A DNA stretch of 64,000 nt from Alisma plantago-aquatica (lineage: Eukaryota > Streptophyta > Magnoliopsida > Alismatales > Alismataceae). The position numbers and the translations under genes are program-made. Shown piece after piece: positions 24,455 to 35,899 of the stretch. Position 1 is the stretch's first letter; each line of letters starts with the position of its first letter. Where the stretch lies: positions 295,344,058 through 295,408,057 of the forward strand of contig OY856409.1 of NCBI GenBank assembly GCA_963693085.1, given 5' to 3'. Below the pieces are notes generated by a model. It was not told the DNA's origin, did no database searches, and was given only the letters and a program-made list of their open reading frames with translations.

Positions 24455-25330
24455 CTTATCCCAGTCGTGTTAATAAATGAGCTTCTTGTCCCTTTGAGTT
24501 AGTCCACAGTGATGTTTGGGGTCCTGTAAAAGACAACAACTACAATGATTTTTGCTGTATTATTTCGTTTGTGGATGATTTTTCTCACATGACATGGACT
24601 TATTTTTTGAAGAGTTGAGAGTTTGTATTATCCATTTTCAAGCATTTTCATCAAGAAATAAAGGTCCAATTTGATTGTAATATTAAAATTCTTCAATCTG
24701 ATAATGCCTTGGAATATGTTTAAAGTGCTATGGCTGGTTTTTGTAGCTCTGTTGGGAAGATACATTGTATGTTTTGTCCTCACACCCCTCAACAAAATGG
24801 GGTAGCTGATAGGAAAAATCATCACCTTCTTGATATTTCCAGGACAATTATGTTTCAACCCAATGTTCCTAAAAGATTCTGGTCTAATGCTTTACTTACT
24901 GCATGTTTCCTTATTAACAGGTAGCCCTCTTCTGTGCTTTAAGGATGTACTTCATTCTCTGTCTTACATCCCAAGGATCAACCCTTTCTTGTTCCCCTTA
25001 GAGTGTTTGGTTGTACTTCCTTCATCCAAAATTTTGATCCTAAGGCTCATAAATTATACCCTAGGTCGATTAGGACTCTTTTTCTTGGGTACTCCAACAC
25101 TAGAAAAGGGTACAAGTGTTATTGTCCCAGTCTCTATCATATGTTTGTGTCTAGCGATGTAACCTTCATGAATCCACTCTGTATTTCTCTAGTATTCCCA
25201 GTAAGGGGGAGAAATTGTGTGAGAGTGAGAAAGTGCCACCATAAGACATCAATGAGAGTGTGCCACCACCACATCAGAGTGAGAGAGTGCCACATATCAT
25301 TCCTGATTATATTGTAGTTCAGGAAGAGCA
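24455..25330 (+). pseudogene. integrase of O1
   Basis: This continues the O1 polyprotein after insertion B. Visible are the PFELVHSDVWGP-like start (24500-24530), FVDDFSHMTW (first Asp), QSDNALEYV (second Asp) and NGVADRKNHH near 24796, where the third catalytic residue is Asp (GAT, 24808-24810) instead of Glu. The C-terminal YPRSIRTLFLGYSNTRKGYKCY motif is readable near 25040. Stops and shifts occur at 24617, 24721 and 24921. Downstream lies a low-complexity spacer with repeated GTGAGAGWGTGCCACC words. Confidence 0.9.
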
Positions 25331-25699
25331 ACCAGCAGATGGTACCTTAATTCAGTAATCACATGTTTCCAACAGACAAGGCTGACAGGATCCATAGGAG
25401 GTAGCGACTCCAGTCTCTGAGCCTTCCCCATCTCCCTCTACTCAAGAGACTCCTAAAGAACCATCTAACCTTGATGTTCCCATTACTGTTTGCAAAGGTA
25501 CATGTTCATGTACTGTTCGACATCCTATTGCAAGTGTGTGTTGTTTGTCAAAATTATCTAAGAAGGCCCCTTCATTCACTCTTGGGATTGATTTTGTCGT
25601 CGTTTTAAGAAATAATCTTGATTCTATGAAGGATATTGGCTGGAAATAGGAAATGCATATGGAAATGTCTTTCTTCTATTAAAAAACACCTGGGAACTT

Positions 25700-27150
25700 A
25701 TTGACTTACCTCCATATAAAAATGTTGTGGGTTACATATGGGTATTCATAGTGAAACATTATCCAGATGGTTCAGTTGAGAGGTTGAAGGTTAGACTGGT
25801 GGCAAAAGGTTACACTCAGACATATGGGGTTGATTTCTTTGTGACCTTTTCACTTGTAGCTTGTTTGAATTCGGTGCAAATTCTTATTTCTCTAGCTACT
25901 ACTTTTAAATGGCCTCTATTTTAGCTTGATGTCAAGAATGCCTTTCTTCATGGTGATCTATAGGAAGAGGTGTACATGGAGCAACCTCATGGTTTTGTTG
26001 CTCATGGGGAGTGTCAGAAGGTATGTAGATTGAAGAAAGCCATCTATGGGTTGAAACAATCTCCAAGAGCTTGGTTTGATAAGTTTAGTTATTTTTTACT
26101 AAAGATGGTATTTTCTCGTTCCGTGACCGATCACTCCTTATTCTAATCTAGCTCTCCTGTTGGATCTATTATTATTATTGTATATGTTGATGATATAGTT
26201 ATCAACGACAATGATTCTATATGCATATCACGTGTGAAAGAAGGATTGCAGGGGAATTTTCATACAAAGGATCTGGGCAAACTGAGGTATTTTCTAAGCA
26301 TTGAAGTACTTAGATCTCATGCAAGTACTAATTTGTCTTAGAGGAAATATATGATGGATTTACTACGGGAAACATGTATGAGTGAGTCTAAGACAATGTC
26401 TATTCCTATGGATTATCATGTGAAGGAGACAATTGATGATATTGATTATCCAGATCCAGGATATTATAGGAAAATTGTTATTAAACTGATATATCTTACA
26501 GTTACTCACCCTGACATTTCCTTTGTTGTAGGAGTGGTGAGTCAGCATATGAGCTCACCACAGCAGCCACATTGGACTGTAGTTTGTCGTATTCTGAGAT
26601 ATCAGAAAGGTTCAATTGGTAAGGGGATCACCTATTATAGACCCAAGACCCCTATGTCTACTCTTGTTCTTACTGGTTATGCAGCTGTAGATTGGGCTGG
26701 TAGTCTGAATGACAGGAGGTCTACTTCTGGATATTTTATGTTTCTAGGAAATCATCTTATCACCTGGAAAAGTAAAAAGCAGAATGTTGTGGCAAGATCT
26801 AGTAAGGAGGCTGAGTATCGAGAAACGGCTCATTCCTATTGCGATTTGTAGTGGGTTCAATATGTGCTTTATGAATCAAAGATCCATGTCTTGTCTCCCA
26901 TAGAGATCAGATGTGACAATCAAGTTGCAATCTATATTGCCAAGAACCCAGTCTTCCATGAACGCACTAAGCACATAGAGGTTGACTCCCACTTCATCAT
27001 AGATCTATTCAAGAATGGTATTGTTGTGACTCCGCACGTCAAATCTGAATATCAACTTGCAGATGTTCTCACAAAGCCATTGAGTCTAGCAGCATTTTAG
27101 AACTTTTACAACAAGATGGGCATACACGATGTGTACGCTCTAGCTTGAGG
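25700..27150 (+). pseudogene. reverse transcriptase and RNase H of O1
   Basis: RT motifs in order are LVAKGYTQTYGVDFF (25795-25840), LDVKNAFLHGDL (25927-25960), KAIYGLKQSPRAWFDK (26036-26084), YVDD (26183-26194) and [10 protein letters not shown]. RNase H follows in an open stretch of 166 codons (26351-26851) with RRSTSGY, EAEYR, then IRCDNQVAI and FHERTKHIEVD (26864-27100). Stops at 25922, 25962, 26146 and 26849 interrupt. The frame ends in YALA just before the polypurine tract (27147-27154). Confidence 0.93.
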
Positions 27151-27154
27151 GGGG

Positions 27155-27314
27155 TGTTAATATATCTTATTTATATTTAGATTTATTATATTGTAATTTT
27201 TATATATTTTTAGACATCTATGTAATGTCTTTGAGTTCTCTTATTAATAAAAGGGAGAGGTCACATTGCACCTCGCTACACACTGCATTGCAGCACCCTA
27301 TTTTCTTGTTCACA
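27155..27314 (+). repeat. 3' LTR of O1
   Basis: It begins TGTTAATATATC right after GAGGGGGG and ends TTGTTCACA, followed by the CTTTA duplication. It aligns with 13097-13259 with several single-base changes and one short gap. Confidence 0.95.
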
Positions 27315-27319
27315 CTTTA

Positions 27320-29090
27320 GGTTTAAGTTTATTTGACGCAAGAAGCAAGGGAACGAGAACTTGCTTTTTATATATGGCTGACTTTGCATGATTGTATATC
27401 CTTTTGGAAGGACAAATATTATAGTGATGATCGTAAGAACAAAATTTAAAGAAAATGAATTGCTAAAAGATTCAGGTGATTTGTGACCATGGGAACCACA
27501 ACACCGGAAAATCTAGGTTTTAGGCCGATCATTAAGAAAATAGAATCAATGTTTCTTACTCTTAGAAAAAGGATAAGAGGATGCACCTACATGAACAATG
27601 ATGATGACCAAAGGGGAGAGGAGGAAGTAGGGAACGGGAAAAGTTGTGATTGGATGAAAGAGCTAAAGAATCCAAGATGAGATGTCGAGAAAGGGATGTG
27701 GGAGATTTAAGAAAATTTGTGAAGTCTTCAGGCAGAAAGTGATAACACACACCAATGTATTGCATGTAGTTCTTTTTGTATATCCCAAACCCTTCAATGA
27801 AAGTAAAGTGGCTTCTTGTTGAAGATTGTTTTTCATCTGACAATGACATATGCATAGACCCTGAAGGTGTGTTGTTGTTGGGTAGGTTGAGTTTGATCCG
27901 TAATGAGTGTTTGATTGAATGGACCACATCAAGAAGATCTTCAAAGATGATCAAGGATGTTATTGTGTTGTCGAGGGCAGTGGAGTGAACAAGGACAAAA
28001 TGGGAAGCGTGTTTGGAGGTTTAGGGGTATTTGTAACAGGTTATGACTGGTGGTCAAGGAAGGTTGTCAACTAGAAACATGGATTCGAAGTAGTAGTGAT
28101 TCTGAAGCAAAGTGGGGCATAGGCATAACAATATAGAGGTTGTTCAAGGTCGTAGGTAGGCTAGAAGTGAAGTTGAGACATGTGGGTTTAAGTATGAGGA
28201 AATAGTCTTCATTGTTTGCATAAGGAATGAGTCTCAAGTTGCCAACATGACATATTACTGATTTGGATGAGAACTGGGTTGATGGTGCTCATGAAGTTGT
28301 AGTAGTACATGTATGGTGGTGGATAGTGGATGGTGCCACTAGGACCATTGAATGGAGAGAATAAATTTGAAATGACAAGGCCATGCGAAGGTGAGAAGAA
28401 AGCGGTTCTATATATCAAGAGTGCCCATGAGGTCAGACGGCAATCTGAGAAAACAAAGAACCCAACTATGTCGAGTTCTATAAAGATATTGTAGGCAATG
28501 TTGTTGAAAATTGGTTCTGACCCACATAGAGATTGAAGAGGGGCAATTTATGTCCATTGTTAATAAAACTTTTTTAGCTATATTATCTTTTCTAATCCTA
28601 ATTAGCATGGATTAAGCCCCATTTAGGCGCAACAAGTACATAAAGATTGTGGAGGGAAAAGTAGTTTTTATCTTCTGTGTGAACTAGGAATAGGACCATG
28701 AATTTGTATTACTTATTCCGTCTCCTTTTCACACAACAAGATACTTGCTTAATTAATTCATTCATTAATTAGGTAGTGATTTTGTAATTAGAAAGGGATT
28801 CCTTATATTCCTACTGCGTGTGCAAGAGTAGTTGTGTGGTTGTGTTTGAAGGATAAATGATTGTTGATTTCTTTAATTGACCTCTCTCTTTGTCAAGAGA
28901 GCGACATGGTTCAAGTTTTTAACTCGGTTTATTTACTTCTCCTGCTCTGTTTATTCTTTCATTTCTTATCTAATTCTTAAATTTGGCATGTAAACACCGT
29001 TATTACTTGTAATGACTGTCTAAAATCCAAGGACCTCGGTTGTGGTCGGAGTAAGAGGCTCATATCCATACTAAGTAACGATAGGTCTTT
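27320..29090. other. unassigned spacer
   Basis: No element or gene is recognised. The largest open stretch is on the minus strand (27954-27562, 130 codons) and has no motif I know; codon content looks random. This DNA was continuous with 13091 before O1 inserted, so it may include the 5' part of the minus-strand LINE, but no ORF1 text could be recognised. Confidence 0.4.
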
Positions 29091-29399
29091 AGGACAAGGG
29101 GCCAAGGAGGAGGGTTGTAGGATTTTGGGCTAGGGGAGAGGATGGTGGTAGGGAGAGTAGGGGGAGTATATGGATGGGGCAACGTTGGGATGATGGTGCA
29201 TGGCTGGCCACATGGGAGTCAAAGCGCGGGGACTTACCTGGCTTTGTCTGGAGGTAGGAGTGTGGGTATCGGGGTGGGATTTGATGAGGAAAGGGGATGG
29301 CAAACCGCAAGGGGACTTACCTGGCTTACCTCTCCGGTTGTGAATAGCCAAAGGGAGAAACTACACACCACTGAAGACGGGGAGGGGGTGGCGTGAAGG

Positions 29400-29878
29400 G
29401 CGTAGTGCACTGTGGAACTCTGCCAGACCACTATGCCCTTCGCAAGAACCTCCAAAATATTGTGTCCTTGTTGTGGCAGCGTGTATGGTCTTCATTTCAA
29501 CAGCTAATACAATGTACTGATGAAAATGAAGCTTCTGTAGCAGCCACGCCCATGTGGGTTGCATGGACCACAAGAAACAACACATTATTCGGGAATCAAC
29601 GACGGACTTCATGGATATCATGACGGACTTCCAACGCTACTTCAATTTATATCGAGGTACGAATTCGTTAAAGTTCAGTCACGAAGTGAATGCTTGGAAA
29701 TCTCTTAGCAGTTGGTGTAATCCTTTCGAACAATCATGCATGGCGGAAGTCATACCACGATGTTGGTCTGGTGATAGTGTTTCGTGATCATTGGGAAAGG
29801 ATCCCTTTGTATGTTCAAGGCAAGGCGGTCTACGGCCACTCACCAATAATGGCTGAGGCGATGGATATCAGCTAAGGA
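29400..29878 (+). pseudogene. LINE-derived RNase H-like fragment
   Basis: A plus-strand stretch contains AWTTRNNTLFG near 29556, typical of the region after the zinc-binding domain of plant LINE ORF2, and then GLVIVFRDHWERIPLYVQGK and SPIMAEAMDIS (29768-29871), which match the G-x-V-I-R-D and A-E-A motifs of plant LINE-type RNase H. A frame change lies near 29650. The G-rich 300 bp before it (29090-29390) has no recognisable domain. It is separate from the two LINE pieces farther left. Confidence 0.65.
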
Positions 29879-29879
29879 A

Positions 29880-30358
29880 GATTTATACATACGCCTATTT
29901 ACACCACTCCATTTATACATTTAGTCTAGTATCTCCAACAAATAAGGATAATGTGCCATATGGCAGGAAAGAGAAAGAAAAAACAAAAAGAAGCCCGAAA
30001 AAATAAACAAAAGAGATAAACTTATTTGTTTATAACTTTCAATCCATAATGATTTTTTTGACAAAATAAAAATCATTAGAATTCTTATAAAAACACAATC
30101 TAATAAGATTAATGTCGACATAATTATGAAAAAAATAAATTGACTATTTCATATTGGGGGACTATTTTTAAAATAAATTTCCATCTTTTTGACATGACAA
30201 AGGGGGAGACAAAACTAATGAGATAAATTGACTATCATCAAAGTAATTTAAAAACGGGGAGAAAATTCATGGAGATAAAATTAAAGGTATGAAGTACTAA
30301 TTTGAATACTTTCAATTTATCTTACATAAATGTTTGTCATCATCAAAAAGAGAGAGAT
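29880..30358 (+). mobile_element. SIRE-like copia 3' internal end with polypurine tract
   Basis: An AT-rich stretch ends with TTTGTCATCATCAAAAAGAG and AGAGAT immediately before the LTR start, the conserved 3' internal end and polypurine tract of SIRE/Maximus-type copia elements as I remember them. A second purine tract, AAAGGGGGAGAC, lies near 30199. No pol or env-like coding text is left; the element is cut off on its 5' side. Confidence 0.55.
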
Positions 30359-31456
30359 TGTTGGCTTTTTGTATCTGCCACACTCATTTTATATTTCTCA
30401 AATTATGTCACCAACATGTATATTAAGTGTTTCAGGTGATCAAGAAACTAAGGCAAGATCCAATTACAAAGACTATGTAATTTTATATCTTTGGATGTTT
30501 AAAAATCAAGTTGTTCTAAGTTTTTGATTGTACACATCCATTTTTGTATAACTTGATAAACATTTAATAAGGACAAGTGATGATCTTCTAAAATCTACCC
30601 AAAACCCTAACCCACACTCATATGAAGCCTTTAGGGTTGATAGTTTTCATTAGTAAAGCCATTGGATAGATTTTCACAAATTTACATATTCCTTAACAAA
30701 ATCTTTCTCAGTCAAAAATTTTGTTAATCGAAGTTCATTCGGTCAATCTCTTTGTCAACCAGGAAATAGCCATTACATAGCTTGAGTTTTGGATCATTCT
30801 CAGTCAAAGAAAATCCCGACTGAGATGCTCGATCAAATAAAAGTTTGACCGACAAAGAATCATTGTGCTAGCTTGGACCAAGAAGGTAGACCAACACATA
30901 GCTGTTAGAGCAATTTGAACCAAGAGCACTGCTCTATCAAAATATTTCTCGATCGAGACCGTCCTCGGTCAAAATATTTCTCGATCGAAAAAGTTCTGGA
31001 ACCAAAGTTTATTAACGATCAAGTTAGTTGTTGCAACTGCATTGACTCAATCCTAACGGGTAATTCTCGTCCTAGAACACTCTAGACACTCCCTAAAGTT
31101 TCTCTAGCCACTTGTATTTATTTCCTATATATAGGGTGGCCTTAGGACACTTGAGTACAACAATTGCACAACAATTGAACAACATTTAAGATCATATACA
31201 CATAATTGGGCATACTTCTATCTTCCATCATTCACAAAGAGTTTAGGTCTATACTTCAAGTTGCCATTAATTTAGCCTAAATCATAGCTCAATATTAGAA
31301 TCCTTCTCCACCAACTATAGATTTGACTAAACCTTGTGGAGTGGATCATCATCACGTGTCCAATAGTGTTTGCTTGTATGTCTTGTGAGTTTATTTTGTT
31401 TCTTTCTTTCTCCAATCTATTTCTTCATTGTTGTATTATTCGTAGACTACTTCTCA
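30359..31456 (+). repeat. SIRE-like 3' LTR
   Basis: It starts TGTTGGCTTTTTG next to the polypurine tract and contains a TATA box (CTATATATAGG, about 31126) near its 3' third. The end is placed at CTTCTCA (31456) by inference only: no second LTR or target duplication is available. Inside, TCAAAATATTTCTCGATCGA is repeated at 30937 and 30969, among other AGTCAAA/GGTCAA words. Confidence 0.55.
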
Positions 31457-32149
31457 TAGTGAAGGTTGTCATGGAACCTGCGAGAAGGAGCCTTCTCAAC
31501 TTGGTGCTCTTCCACTTGCTGTTAAAGAAGAGGTAAACAACGGTGTTCTTCCAAGTCTGTCAAAGAAGAGGTGGCTCAATGTTCTTCCGAGTCTGTTAAA
31601 GAAGAGGTGAAGAGGATGACCTTCCTACGGTCCATCAAAGAAGGTTGTAGTTCTCCTTGAGCTGAAAGGGAGGATTTGTCTTGACCGACGAAAGGCACTG
31701 ATAAATTTTGTGTATTGTTTATCGATATATAAAAGGAATAAAATACAAAATTTAAAAAACATGATTGAAAACAACTAGGTAGTAGACCGACGTCATTTGA
31801 CGAAACCACTCTAAATCTCAGTGTCTCTTGTGGTTTACTTCTCTTATCCACTTTACATGTTTTCATTTCCCTATTCTTCAAATAAAATAATTTTATTTGA
31901 TTAAAATTTTCTGTAAGCTCTGTTCAAAGCCCCCCCCCCCCGCCCGCCCCCGAGTCTTTCATATGAATGAAAAAAAATGGGGAAAAAAGTTTGCAATCAT
32001 TCAAAATTATAAAGATATATGATTATAATTGTAGTATAAGCCTCCAAAAATTTAGAACAATAAAATCTATAAAAAGATGCACAAATGACTCGTAAAAAGA
32101 CAAAATGGGTGAAATACAAAATAATTCTAACAACAAATCAATCATAACA
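31457..32149. other. spacer with short imperfect repeats and a C tract
   Basis: At 31500-31650 a word like TCTGTTAAAGAAGAGGTG recurs about four times, with spacing near 45 bp. A C-rich tract (CCCCCCCCCCCCGCCCGCCC, about 31930-31950) follows. No coding frame is credible. The repeats might continue the SIRE-like LTR or leader. Confidence 0.4.
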
Positions 32150-32168
32150 AAAGCTGCAATATTACTGC

Positions 32169-32275
32169 CAAAGAGATGGCACCCAGATGGTAAAAGTACT
32201 GATGTAAGACCGAGAGGTCTCAAGTTTGAAACCCCCCGGCCACGGGATGAATGAATGGCCAATTTTTTTTTTTTT
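32169..32275 (+). mobile_element. tRNA-derived SINE with T-rich tail and 19-bp TSD
   Basis: The 107-bp insert is flanked by perfect copies of AAAGCTGCAATATTACTGC (32150-32168 and 32276-32294). It has a box A-like TGGCACCCAGATGG near 32177 and a box B-like AAGTTTGAAACC near 32222 after GAGGTCTC, as in RNA polymerase III promoters, and ends in twelve or thirteen T residues. T-tailed tRNA SINEs of Au type look like this. It would have been moved by LINE enzymes. The perfect duplication marks it as one of the younger insertions here. Confidence 0.92.
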
Positions 32276-32294
32276 AAAGCTGCAATATTACTGC

Positions 32295-33450
32295 GTTTTC
32301 ATGAACTGTGCGCATTTGTAGTTCAAGAAATCACACATACGCATAAAAGTTCAATTCTTTACTAGCATACGATTTTGATTTCCTCTAAACGTGGGTCCAC
32401 ACAATTGGTAGAGAAAAGTGCACGATGTTTGCCAGAAACTTTTCACTAAAAAATGTCGTGGGCAATTATATAGTATACATTACTCCCTGGTACAGTTCAC
32501 TAGTAGATAGTACTCTGACTATTGTAGCATTTTTCTAGAGATGACTAGCAAAGATGTCATCTTAAGCTATAAATTGTGAAAGAAACAAAATATTGTAAAC
32601 ACATCTTTCAGGTAAGTTATATATGGCAATAACCACGAGTGCTTCGATCTAAGTTACTGTTTTGTGTTTGAAAAATGCATAGGTACACTGTAGGAAATTA
32701 TCTTAATATAAACTAATGTAATGGAATTTTAGAAAACGAAAAATGTAATAGAAATAGAGTTTTAAATTGGATGAAATGTAGTGTTTTAATGAAAATATTT
32801 TAGTACTAAAGCGTTTAAAAGAAAATTTATTAACAAAGTAATAAACGAAGATACTGAAAATTGCTGCAATGTGCACATTACTAACAAGTAGGTATTCTTG
32901 TAATAATGTTGTCTGTTTTTCCCAGAAAAATAATTGTTGAAAGGAAATATCAACTTAATAGATGTAAGATAATTCCAAAAAAAGATAGCATTTTGTAGTT
33001 GTTTGACAGCAACAAAGACGAATTATATAGACTCCTCGTATGCGGTTAAAACAGAAGCAAAGACAAGTTGATGATAGACAATTTATATTCAACAAGTGGT
33101 TTTCTTTGGATACGATAAAATGAAATGAATTGAGTAGTGTTGGATTAATTCGGAGATTGTCTGCCAATATACGTATGCCACTACAGATGATATGATTCTC
33201 GAAGTCTAGTTTGTCGGATGTATCTCCAGATACAATGTAACTTGGAAGCATATTGAACTACAAATAGCCCTTTAAAAACGCCATCAGTAAAATATTTTTT
33301 TATTAGCAGCAGCAATAGTTCACAAATGTTATTTTACCAGAAAAATTGGAAAAATTCTGTTGCCCGTTCATGTATAAATAATCCCTGGAATTCATAACAC
33401 GCTGGAAGGAAGCTCACTAGGTGTCAAAAAACACTGATTTCCTTGCTGTT
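32295..33450. other. AT-rich spacer, nothing recognised
   Basis: About 1.15 kb of AT-rich DNA with no open frame above 100 codons and no element hallmark that I can see. Confidence 0.5.
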
Positions 33451-33451
33451 C

Positions 33452-33896
33452 TCATCTACTATATATTACAGACAGAAAATTTACAAATCTGTCGCTTTCT
33501 GTCTTCTTGGCAATGTTGCATGAAGCAGCCGAATCAAAACCTGACTTGATGCCTACCCCAGAGATAACACTCCGGAGAAGAGGTTGTACGTTTGGCTTTG
33601 CAGGTCTCTGCCATTTGCAACCATCATATGCTCTTCCATTGCATGCGTTGTACTTTACATCTGAGCGACGCACTACAAACCTATGCAATAAATCGCTGAC
33701 TAGTGCCTATGTCCTTCGGTAAGGCCCACAATTTAGAAAGTCGATCTCCATAAGGCCAAATCTCATCAGAATCACTGTCACTATCAGATGACGACTCCGA
33801 TAATGTCACCACTTCTCCTAGCAAGTATTCTGCCACCTGCAACTTTTGAATAAACATTAGAACTGCCTCGCATGCCAGTTGCCTTTGGAAAAACAT
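33452..33896 (-). other. possible host-gene exon remnant
   Basis: I do not recognise this. Two minus-strand open stretches (33896-33681 and 33688-33452) have balanced composition unlike the TE debris around them. The first contains an acidic serine run (SESSSDSDSDSDE) and is preceded on the minus strand by a T-rich tract and AAAG, which could be a 3' splice site. The second ends in a basic, glycine-rich stretch. No known domain is visible. It could be an exon and 3' end of a host gene or just chance. Confidence 0.2.
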
Positions 33897-35100
33897 TAAA
33901 AAAAAATTGTCAGTAAGTTCTTTAGTAACCCATGTACTAGAATCAAGATTTGCACCTCCGTAAATCAGATATCATCACCTGACAGTCCTACCTGAATCAA
34001 CCTAGTGCGCTAAAAATAGTAGAAATCATTAACAGGTCAGGACTCTGTTCAGTGTGGGTATGTGTCTCGATAATATGAAAATTAAAGACAACCTGATGTT
34101 ATTTGAACATAGACACTTGGTTGGTATAGTTAGCTGCAAAATATCGTTTTCTTGATTAATACAAAGCTTGGTGATTCAGTTGTTAACGTCCAACCTTTTA
34201 GGGGGCTGGGTTAGAGGTCACAAAGGCGGGCATGACGGAACATAAAACTGTGTTGAGAGCTGGCATTTTGTGTATAGATATTAGGTAGAACTTTTGTATG
34301 AAGAATGGACAAAGTAGACTAATGGCCAGGTGGTTCAAGGATGAGCGGCTCAGTTTCAGTATATGTTAGGGTGGAATTGCAGTGGCGTGGAATATATCAA
34401 AGGAATTGGAGGTGATGGTTATATACGGGGGTCAAGTTTGCAAAGCGCCCATATAGGTCTGACTAGGAGACTGCCTAGTTGTCAAGGAGCCCCAGAGGCT
34501 GAGGTGCGTCATTTCATGTGTCTTTACTTGTTTCCCACTCATAGACAATTTTTTTGAGACCTTGGATCTGTTGAGCATGGATATTTCTTTATAGGATTCT
34601 AATATTTCTTATAGGGTTTTACCATTACATAGTGTCCTTCATGTTAAAACACATAATTACCATTGAACATTAGGGTTTATAATCTCATTGTCAATTTCTG
34701 GCTGCCTTGGCCACTGAATCCGATTTCTAAGTTGTGAACTGTATCCTTTTTAGGGCTTTAAGTACATGACAAAAATATTATAAAACTTATGTTAGAGCTT
34801 GACTGCATGTCTTAGGAACCTCGAATACTCATACTAGCCATAAAATATATGCAAAGTAACACCATAAAAGTGTGAACATAATACAATTCAATGCAAGTTA
34901 TTAAACAATGACTTATGGGCACAAGTGCTATGATTAAGAGTAATTAAGTATATGAGAGAACAACGAAATCATTCTGGAAATCATTAAGCTTAAATCTTGA
35001 ATATTACTTTCATGTGTGTCTATGATGACTAGAATATTGTTCTTGCATCGTCATCTCTCACTAAATACTCTTTACTTATTATTCTATTGTTCTTTGACTG
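33897..35100. other. spacer, nothing recognised
   Basis: No coding or element hallmark is evident. It is mostly AT-rich, with one more G-rich part at 34190-34510 and no open frame above 64 codons. Confidence 0.5.
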
Positions 35101-35129
35101 GCGATGATAACACACTTCAGGGATTCTAG

Positions 35130-35296
35130 GGTATGAAATGAGGAACCCATATGCTATTGTCGGTGGTCTTAGGAAGGATTGCTAAACTGGCATAACTTAG
35201 CATGTTCCCGTTGAACATTGTATCTTAGTCCTCTCCTATATAAAGACCTTAGGCTATCACTTTATTAATAAGAGAATTAAGTCTCATTTTCCAACA
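35130..35296 (+). repeat. probable 5' LTR of O2 with decayed primer site
   Basis: A TATA-like TATATAAAG (near 35237), an ATTAATAAGAGAATTAAG tail and an end TTCCAACA (35296) are followed by TACTACCAGATCA (35297-35309), which matches the initiator-Met primer site at 9 of 13 positions. The start is not fixed. There is no partner LTR. Confidence 0.4.
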
Positions 35297-35408
35297 TACT
35301 ACCAGATCACTAATCCACTCTAAAGTATGTAGTCCTGAATCCCTTCCTCTCTTCTTACTGCCAGCCACTATTGCATCAGCAGTATCAGTGTTCCTGCAGC
35401 GGTAGGCC

Positions 35409-35777
35409 ACCACCAGCAACCGCTGCTACAAGGACTTCTCCCACCGTTGGTACCAGGACGCCTGGGTGCTTTCCAGATCTTCCAAAACCATTGGTTTCTA
35501 AACAATCGAGAGATATTAATCTCTATCTCCCCATGCATTCCTTATGTGCACGTGTGAGAGCTTTCTAAGATGTGTGTGTGTTGGGGTGGGGTGCGTACGC
35601 CACTACCAGCAACCACAAGGAGGACTTCTCCCACCGTTGGTTGCCAACCGTCGGTACCAGGACGCCTGGGTGCTTTCCAGATCTTCCAAAACCATTGGTT
35701 TCTAAACAATCGAGAGATATTAATCTCTATCTCCCCATGTGCATTCCTTATGTGCACGTGTGAGAGCTTTCTAAGAT
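35409..35777 (+). repeat. duplicated leader segment, two copies of about 165 bp
   Basis: 35409-35571 and 35602-35777 are near-identical direct repeats, sharing GGACGCCTGGGTGCTTTCCA and the end GTGAGAGCTTTCTAAGAT. The second has a 14-base insertion near 35651 and two extra bases near 35739. They lie between the probable O2 primer site and gag. Open frames in them differ between copies and are not genes. Confidence 0.88.
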
Positions 35778-35899
35778 AGAAAATTTATCTTGTGCCTATC
35801 ATAGTATAACTTACCTATGATTGTGCTTCCTCAAGTCGTGCATCTTGCCAGCTCCGTATCTCCTCTGTTATCATCCGCCTTACCAGTGAGATCTACCTA

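Larger units (their letters stand above)
13097..27314 (+). mobile_element. Ty1/copia element O1, split by element B
   Basis: O1 has LTRs of 163 bp (13097-13259) and 160 bp (27155-27314) flanked by the direct repeat CTTTA at 13092-13096 and 27315-27319. Order inside is primer site, gag, protease, GAG-pre-integrase, integrase, RT, RNase H and a polypurine tract, the copia order. Without the 9084-bp insertion B and one copy of its CTTAT duplication the element is about 5.1 kb, a normal size. The LTRs differ at roughly one position in ten, so it is an old copy, and every domain has stops. Confidence 0.96.

Noticed and set aside
27562..27954. 130-codon minus-strand frame as a gene
   Set aside because: No motif, no splice context and random-looking composition; left as unassigned.
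29089..29396. G-rich frames before the LINE RNase H fragment
   Set aside because: Low-complexity composition with frames on both strands and no domain.
31925..31955. C-rich tract as G-quadruplex control element
   Set aside because: It is one homopolymer-like run in decayed spacer with no gene nearby; could also be a sequencing artefact.
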